DNA of 64,000 nucleotides from Bradyrhizobium iriomotense. Lineage in GTDB: Bacteria > Pseudomonadota > Alphaproteobacteria > Rhizobiales > Xanthobacteraceae. The translations under genes and the position numbers were made by a program. The stretch is taken from contig NZ_JAFCJZ010000002.1 of assembly GCF_018130765.1 (NCBI RefSeq), forward strand, positions 1 to 64,000. The letters are read 5' to 3'. The notes beneath the pieces were generated by a model. That model saw nothing but the letters and a program-made list of their open reading frames with translations, made no database searches and was not told the origin of the DNA. Below are positions 59,590 through 64,000 of this stretch, piece after piece. Positions within the stretch are counted from its first letter, which is position 1, and each line of letters begins with the position of its first letter.

Positions 59590-60872
59590 TCATCCTCGGC
59601 GCCACGTTCTTCGGCTTCCTGATCCTCGGCGTACCGGTCGCCTTCGCGATCGGCCTCTCGGCGATCTGCACCATCCTCTACGAAGGTCTGCCGGTGGCCG
59701 TCATCTTCCAGCAGATGATGTCGGGGATGAATATCTTCTCCTTCCTGGCCATCCCGTTCTTCGTCTTCAGCGGTGAGCTGATGCTGCATGGCGGCGTCGC
59801 CGACAAGATCGTGAAGCTCGCCAAGAATCTCGTCGGCCACATCCGCGGCGGCCTCGGCATGTCGAACGTGGTCGCCTGCACCCTGTTCGGCGGCGTCTCC
59901 GGCTCGCCCGTGGCCGACGTGTCGGCGATGGGCGCGGTGATGATCCCGATGATGAAAAAGGAAGGGTTCGACACCGACTACGCCGTCAACGTCACCACCC
60001 ACGCCTCGCTGGTGGGCGCTCTGATGCCGACCAGCCACAACATGATCATCTATGCGCTGGCCGCCGGCGGCAAGGTCTCGATCGGCGCGCTGATCGCCGC
60101 CGGCCTCCTGCCGGCGCTGGTGCTGATGGTGTGCATGCTGGTCGCTGCTTACGCAGTCGCGGTGAAGCGCGGTTATCCCGCCGGCAGGTTCCCGGGCTGG
60201 GCCGAGGTGTTCCGGTCGCTCGCGGCCGCGCTGCCCGGTCTGCTGATCGTCGGCATCATCCTCGCGGGCATCCTCTCGGGCGTCTTCACGGCCACCGAAT
60301 CCGCGGCTGTCGCGGTCACCTACACGATCCTGCTGACCTTCTTCATCTACCGCACCATGACCTTGCAGAATTTCCTGCGGGCTGCGGCCAAGGCGGTGAA
60401 GACGACGGGCGTGGTGCTGCTGCTGATCGGCGTTTCCACCATGTTCCAGTACCTGATGGGCCTCTACGAAGTGGCCGACTTCGCCGGTGACCTCATGAGC
60501 AAGGTCTCGACGCAGCCCTGGATGATCTTCCTGCTGATCAACGTCATCCTGTTCGTGCTCGGCACGTTCATGGACATGGCGGCGACCATCCTGATCTGCA
60601 CCCCGATCTTCCTGCCGATTGCGATGAAGGCGGGCATGGATCCCGTGCAGTTCGGCATGCTGATGCTGATCAACTGCGCGCTGGGGCTGAACACCCCGCC
60701 GGTCGGAACGACGCAGTTCGTCGGCTGCGCCATCGGCGGCATTTCGGTCGGCGCAGTGATGCGCACCATCCTGCCGTTCTACGCCGCGCTGATCGCAGCA
60801 CTGATGTTCGTCACCTACGTTCCCGCTTTCTCGCTGTGGCTGCCGCGTCTGTTGATGGGATACAAGGGATAG
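59580..60872 (+). CDS. TRAP transporter large permease (DctM family)
   Basis: A 430-aa, about 12-helix inner-membrane protein. DctM segments: FLAIPFFVFSGELMLHGGVA, LFGGVSGSPVADVSAMGAVM, GLNTPPVGTTQFVGCAIGGI. It forms the sodium-coupled import channel with DctQ. With the DctP gene upstream the transporter is complete. The next gene is an SDR 78 bp downstream. Confidence 0.92.
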   Translation: MELIILGATFFGFLILGVPVAFAIGLSAICTILYEGLPVAVIFQQMMSGMNIFSFLAIPFFVFSGELMLHGGVADKIVKLAKNLVGHIRGGLGMSNVVACTLFGGVSGSPVADVSAMGAVMIPMMKKEGFDTDYAVNVTTHASLVGALMPTSHNMIIYALAAGGKVSIGALIAAGLLPALVLMVCMLVAAYAVAVKRGYPAGRFPGWAEVFRSLAAALPGLLIVGIILAGILSGVFTATESAAVAVTYTILLTFFIYRTMTLQNFLRAAAKAVKTTGVVLLLIGVSTMFQYLMGLYEVADFAGDLMSKVSTQPWMIFLLINVILFVLGTFMDMAATILICTPIFLPIAMKAGMDPVQFGMLMLINCALGLNTPPVGTTQFVGCAIGGISVGAVMRTILPFYAALIAALMFVTYVPAFSLWLPRLLMGYKG

Positions 60873-60950
60873 CTGCCGTGCGTGCGCCGCCACTTGGCCG
60901 GCGCACCCGCCTTGCGTAGTTTGCGTCACGACAACAGGGAGAATCTGTCC

Positions 60951-61757
60951 GTGACCGACTATCGCAAGCTCTTCGATCTCACCGGCAAGACGGCCGTGGT
61001 GCTCGGTGCCGCCTCGGGGATCGGCAAATCGTCGGCCGAGGCGCTGGCCGGGTTAGGGGCCCGCGTCGTCTGCGCGGATCGTGCGCTTGACGCGGCGGAG
61101 GCGACCGCCGCCGGCCTTCGCGAGAAGGGCGGCTGGGCCGAAGCAGCCAGCTGTGACGCTGCAAGTGCCGCGGACGTCAATGCGCTCGCCAAGACCGTGA
61201 TGCAGAAATTTCCGCGGCTCGACATCGCCGTGACCACGCCCGGGCTCAACATCCGCAAAACCATCCTCGACTACACCGAGGAGGATCTCGACCGCGTCCT
61301 CAACCTCAACGTCAAGGGCACGGTCTGGTTCTTCCAGGCCTTCGGCCGCATCATGGTCGAACAAAAGGGCGGCAGCATCGTCGCCTGCTCCTCGGTGCGC
61401 GCGGTGACCATCGAGCCGGGCCTCGGCGTCTACGGCTCCACCAAGGCGGCGATCGGCCTCCTGGTGAAGGGCTTTGCCTCCGAGGTCGGCCATGCCGGCG
61501 TGCGCGTCAACGCGATTGCGCCGAGCATCGCCGAGACTGCGCTGACCGGCCCGTTCAAGCAGCGGCCCGACATCTACAATCTCTATGCCGGCCACACCGT
61601 GTTCAACCGCTGGAGCAGCGCCGACGAGGTCGCCACCGCCGTGGCCTATCTGGCCTCGGACGCCGCGAGCTATGTCAGCGGCAGCACGTTGTTCGTCGAT
61701 GGCGGTTGGACCGCGGTCGACGGGCCGCCGACCGGTCTCACTCAGCTGCACAAATAG
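60951..61757 (+). CDS. short-chain dehydrogenase/reductase
   Basis: A 268-aa SDR with GTG start. Cofactor motif GAASGIGKSSAEALAGLGAR; ADRA acidic residue choosing NAD; catalytic YGSTKAAIGLLVKG; RVNAIAPSIAETALT; C-terminal VSGSTLFVDGGWTAVDG. It probably oxidises the hydroxylated compound brought in by the TRAP system. It follows the DctM gene on the same strand and converges with the ModA-like gene. Confidence 0.87.
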   Translation: MTDYRKLFDLTGKTAVVLGAASGIGKSSAEALAGLGARVVCADRALDAAEATAAGLREKGGWAEAASCDAASAADVNALAKTVMQKFPRLDIAVTTPGLNIRKTILDYTEEDLDRVLNLNVKGTVWFFQAFGRIMVEQKGGSIVACSSVRAVTIEPGLGVYGSTKAAIGLLVKGFASEVGHAGVRVNAIAPSIAETALTGPFKQRPDIYNLYAGHTVFNRWSSADEVATAVAYLASDAASYVSGSTLFVDGGWTAVDGPPTGLTQLHK

Positions 61758-61766
61758 GGCGGCTGC

Positions 61767-62465
61767 CTAGCTGGCAAAGCCCACGCGCTGGCACAGTTCC
61801 TTGTGATCCGCGCCAGTCAGCAACGCAATTAGCGCGGCGGCCTCTTTCGGATGAGCGGCCCCCGCGGTCACGCCCGCGGTGTACATCGTCACGAGCTCGC
61901 AGCCCGGCGGCAACGCCCCCGACAGCGCAATGCCTTCGGTCGCGATGATCTCGGTCGCCTGCGTGCAGCCGATCGGCCGCGCTGCGGTGGAGGCTGCAAG
62001 CTCGCGCATCGCGGTCGCGCCGTTTGGAAATATCTTGAGGCGCGAGGCGACCTCGTAGGCGATGCCGAGCCGATCCAGCACTTTTGCGACGTGCTGTCCC
62101 GCCGTGGACGCCTTGATATCAGGGACGTAGATAGCGTCCGCGGAACGCAGCACCTCGCGCAAATCGGCTTCGGTCTTCGCCGTCACCCTGGGATCACGGC
62201 TGCGAACTGCCAGTGCGGTCTCGACCCGACCGACATCCGCGATCGAGGATGGAGCGACGAGCTTCTCCTCGGCAAGCTTTGCAAGCAGGGCCTGCGTCAG
62301 AATCATGAGATCTGTCGGCGTACCCGCGCGCAGCTTGTCGGCCATGACGCCGACCGCGCCGAATTCACCGTCGATGCCGCAGCCGGTCTGTGTCTTGAAG
62401 TCCTCGCTGAGGCCGCGCACCAGGCCTTGCGCCGCGCCGCCGCTCAAGATGGTCACTGTCGTCAC
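61767..62465 (-). CDS. ModA-like substrate-binding-fold protein without signal peptide
   Basis: A 232-aa protein. It starts MTTVTILSGGAAQGLVRGLS and continues GEFGAVGVMADKLRAGTPTD, the fold of periplasmic molybdate/extracellular solute-binding proteins, but the N-terminus lacks a signal sequence, so it should be cytoplasmic. The GTG start overlaps the stop of the molybdenum hydroxylase gene (GTGA), showing tight coupling to it. A role in holding or delivering a ligand or cofactor for that enzyme is inference. Labels such as molybdate ABC binding protein would be misleading. Confidence 0.78.
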   Translation of the reverse strand: MTTVTILSGGAAQGLVRGLSEDFKTQTGCGIDGEFGAVGVMADKLRAGTPTDLMILTQALLAKLAEEKLVAPSSIADVGRVETALAVRSRDPRVTAKTEADLREVLRSADAIYVPDIKASTAGQHVAKVLDRLGIAYEVASRLKIFPNGATAMRELAASTAARPIGCTQATEIIATEGIALSGALPPGCELVTMYTAGVTAGAAHPKEAAALIALLTGADHKELCQRVGFAS

Positions 62466-64000
62466 GATGCAAGCTCCATGGCTGCGATGATCCTGTCGCG
62501 CGTGATCGGCAGGTCACGGACGCGCACGCCGAGGCAATCGAACACGGCGTTCGCGATCGCCGCCGTCACCGGACCGTGCGCGGCTTCGCCGGCGCCGACC
62601 GGCTCGGTTTCCGGCCGCTGGATGATCTCGACATCTACCGCCGGCACTTCGCTGAAAGTCAGGATCGGATAATCCGTCCACGAAGTCGAGGTGATGCGCG
62701 ACCGGTCAAAGCGGACGCGCTCCTTCAAGACCCAGCTCGTCGCCTGGATGGCGCCGCCCTCGATCTGGTTGATGACGCCGTCCGGATTGATGGCCTCGCC
62801 GACATCGACCGCAAGCGTCAGCCGCTTCACGCGGATGTCGTCGGCCCCTTCGATCTCTGCAATCGCGGCGCAATAGGCCCCCGTGTTCTTGTAGCGTGCA
62901 AAGCCGACGCCGTGACCGATGCCGGCCTGCTTCTGCGGTTTCCATTGCGCGCGTCGCGCCGCGGCGCGAATGACGTCGCGCGCCCGCTCGTCACGGAGGT
63001 GGCGCAGGTGGAATGCGATCGGATCCTCGCCGCGCAATGCGGCGATCTCGTCGAGCAGGGACTCGATAGCGAACACATTGCCTTGCCCGCCCAGCGTCCG
63101 CAGTGCCGAGGTACGCACCGGCATCGTCAGCAGCCGGTGGCTCGTGATCGTCCAGGCCGGGAAATCATAGAGCGGAACGGAGTTGCGATCGCCGCCACCG
63201 CCATTGGCGGCGGGCGGATTCGTCGAAATCATGCGCGGGTAGGGGTTCGCGATTTCGGTTGCCGCGAGCAGCGCGGGCTGCGCCGCGCGTCCCGGCCGCG
63301 CCGCGTGGCCGTTGCTCCAGATCGCGTGGCGCCAGCCGATAATCTCGTTGTCCGCATCGAGATCGGCCTCGATCTCGATGGCCATCGCCGCACCAAACGG
63401 CGCATGGGACATCTCGTCGTGGCGCGACCACTGCACCCGGACCGGTCGGCCGCCGGCCGCTTTCGCCAGCAGAACGGCGTCGAGCGCGACGTCATCGGCC
63501 GCGTTGTGTCCGTAGCAGCCGGCGCCCTCCATGTGCTCGACGACGATGTTTTCGGCGGGCAGCTTGAGCACGATGGCGAGATCGGCGCGCAGCAGATAGA
63601 CACCCTGGCTGTGCGTCCAGACGTGGACACGATCGCCGTCCCATCGCGCCATGGCGCAGGAGGGCGCGATCGAAGCATGGGCAATGTAGGGTCGGGTGTA
63701 TTGCCGGCGTAGGGTACGAGCGTGCTCGCGCGGCGATAACGCCGGCTTGGTGTCGATGACGGTGGTCTCGACCGGCTGGCTTTTCAGGAAGCCTGCCAGA
63801 TCATCTTCATCGGGCAGCGGTTCTCCGGCCGACCATGTCGCGCCTTTGCGCAAGGCTTTCAGTGCAGCTTCCGCCGCGGCCTCGGCGTCAGCGATCACGC
63901 CGGCAAAGCCGCCGTCGCGGGCGATCGCGACGCGGCCGGGGACGGCGCGTGCGGCTGTTTCGTTGAGCGCAATCAGCTTGGCGCCCGAGATGTCCGGCCG
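62462..64000 (-). CDS. molybdenum hydroxylase large subunit (xanthine dehydrogenase/IorB type), partial
   Basis: The open frame runs off the right edge; about 512 residues are visible, the C-terminal part. Mo-cofactor domain features: GAGCYGHNAADDVALDAVLL, LRTLGGQGNVFAIESLLDEI, and the catalytic glutamate motif VGAGEAAHGPVTAAIAN near the end. The lay-out resembles isoquinoline 1-oxidoreductase or nicotinate dehydrogenase large subunits that hydroxylate N-heteroaromatics or aldehydes. Its small Fe-S partner would be expected to the right of the window. It is co-transcribed with the ModA-like gene. Confidence 0.85.
   Translation of the reverse strand, partial: RPDISGAKLIALNETAARAVPGRVAIARDGGFAGVIADAEAAAEAALKALRKGATWSAGEPLPDEDDLAGFLKSQPVETTVIDTKPALSPREHARTLRRQYTRPYIAHASIAPSCAMARWDGDRVHVWTHSQGVYLLRADLAIVLKLPAENIVVEHMEGAGCYGHNAADDVALDAVLLAKAAGGRPVRVQWSRHDEMSHAPFGAAMAIEIEADLDADNEIIGWRHAIWSNGHAARPGRAAQPALLAATEIANPYPRMISTNPPAANGGGGDRNSVPLYDFPAWTITSHRLLTMPVRTSALRTLGGQGNVFAIESLLDEIAALRGEDPIAFHLRHLRDERARDVIRAAARRAQWKPQKQAGIGHGVGFARYKNTGAYCAAIAEIEGADDIRVKRLTLAVDVGEAINPDGVINQIEGGAIQATSWVLKERVRFDRSRITSTSWTDYPILTFSEVPAVDVEIIQRPETEPVGAGEAAHGPVTAAIANAVFDCLGVRVRDLPITRDRIIAAMELAS

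Noticed and set aside
58045..60929. Two long minus-strand frames opposite the TRAP genes
   Set aside because: His/Asp/Gln-rich shadow products; the plus strand encodes a complete TRAP system.
1..64000. tRNA, rRNA or attachment site for the phage-derived region
   Set aside because: No cloverleaf-like or rRNA-like sequence noticed and no flanking direct repeats found by eye; a tRNA scan would be decisive.

Overview
The window is GC-rich alphaproteobacterial chromosome, most likely Bradyrhizobium or a close relative (inference). The grounds are a TTGA-N6-TCAA (FixK/FNR) regulon, a GTTC-N7-GTTC type SOS box, rhizobial-type intergenic palindromes, and long runs of CoA-dependent aromatic catabolism with matching importers. 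No rRNA, tRNA or CRISPR was seen.

Region by region. 1-2.8 kb: the 3' end of an IS transposase, small uncharacterised genes, and a DUF4261 gene whose promoter carries an SOS-box-like repeat. 2.9-5.8 kb: a toxin/immunity-like island with a DUF1629/Imm11-like protein, a stand-alone AHH-type nuclease domain and a Pro-rich membrane protein. It is interleaved with copies of a short-RNA gene. 5.8-7.3 kb: a Rox-like FAD monooxygenase. 7.4-7.8 kb: three tandem copies (130-bp period) of the same promoter + about 50-nt RNA + terminator unit; two more copies lie at 3.7 and 5.7 kb, and a decayed one at 0.2 kb. 8.0-13.25 kb: a phage-derived tail-collar and lysis cassette with small membrane proteins, an inverted methyltransferase and an acetyltransferase, closed by a strong terminator. 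No integrase, capsid or terminase gene is present.

13.4-24.1 kb: a catabolic cluster with a CaiB/BaiF CoA-transferase, a two-component flavin monooxygenase, a beta-hydroxyacid dehydrogenase, a NitT/TauT-type ABC importer, an IlvD-type dehydratase, and a NicX-like protein with the H/H-x-D metal triad. 24.1-40.2 kb: an aerobic CoA-thioester aromatic pathway, best fitting 2-aminobenzoate (anthranilate) or salicylate. It holds an aryl-CoA ligase, a fused FAD monooxygenase/old-yellow-enzyme reductase, enoyl-CoA hydratase, dehydrogenases, acyl-CoA dehydrogenase, a second ligase, a hydrolase, RidA, a cupin and a periplasmic binding protein. A MarR regulator sits in the middle, and six copies of one 15-bp palindrome-like site lie in front of its transcription units, so this is probably one regulon.

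40.2-55.9 kb: a low-oxygen/stress block. Seven TTGA-N6-TCAA sites lie before CBS/BON, PHA synthase, Zn-alcohol dehydrogenase + kinase/P-loop + CHAD, universal stress protein, DUF883/holin-like, the Mla lipid transporter, cytochrome c and an uncharacterised 42-aa membrane protein. An FNR-type regulator with Fe-S cysteines is encoded in the same block. 56.2-64 kb: a Crp-family regulator, a cyclase divergent from a complete TRAP transporter and an SDR, then a soluble ModA-like protein and a molybdenum hydroxylase large subunit that runs off the right edge.
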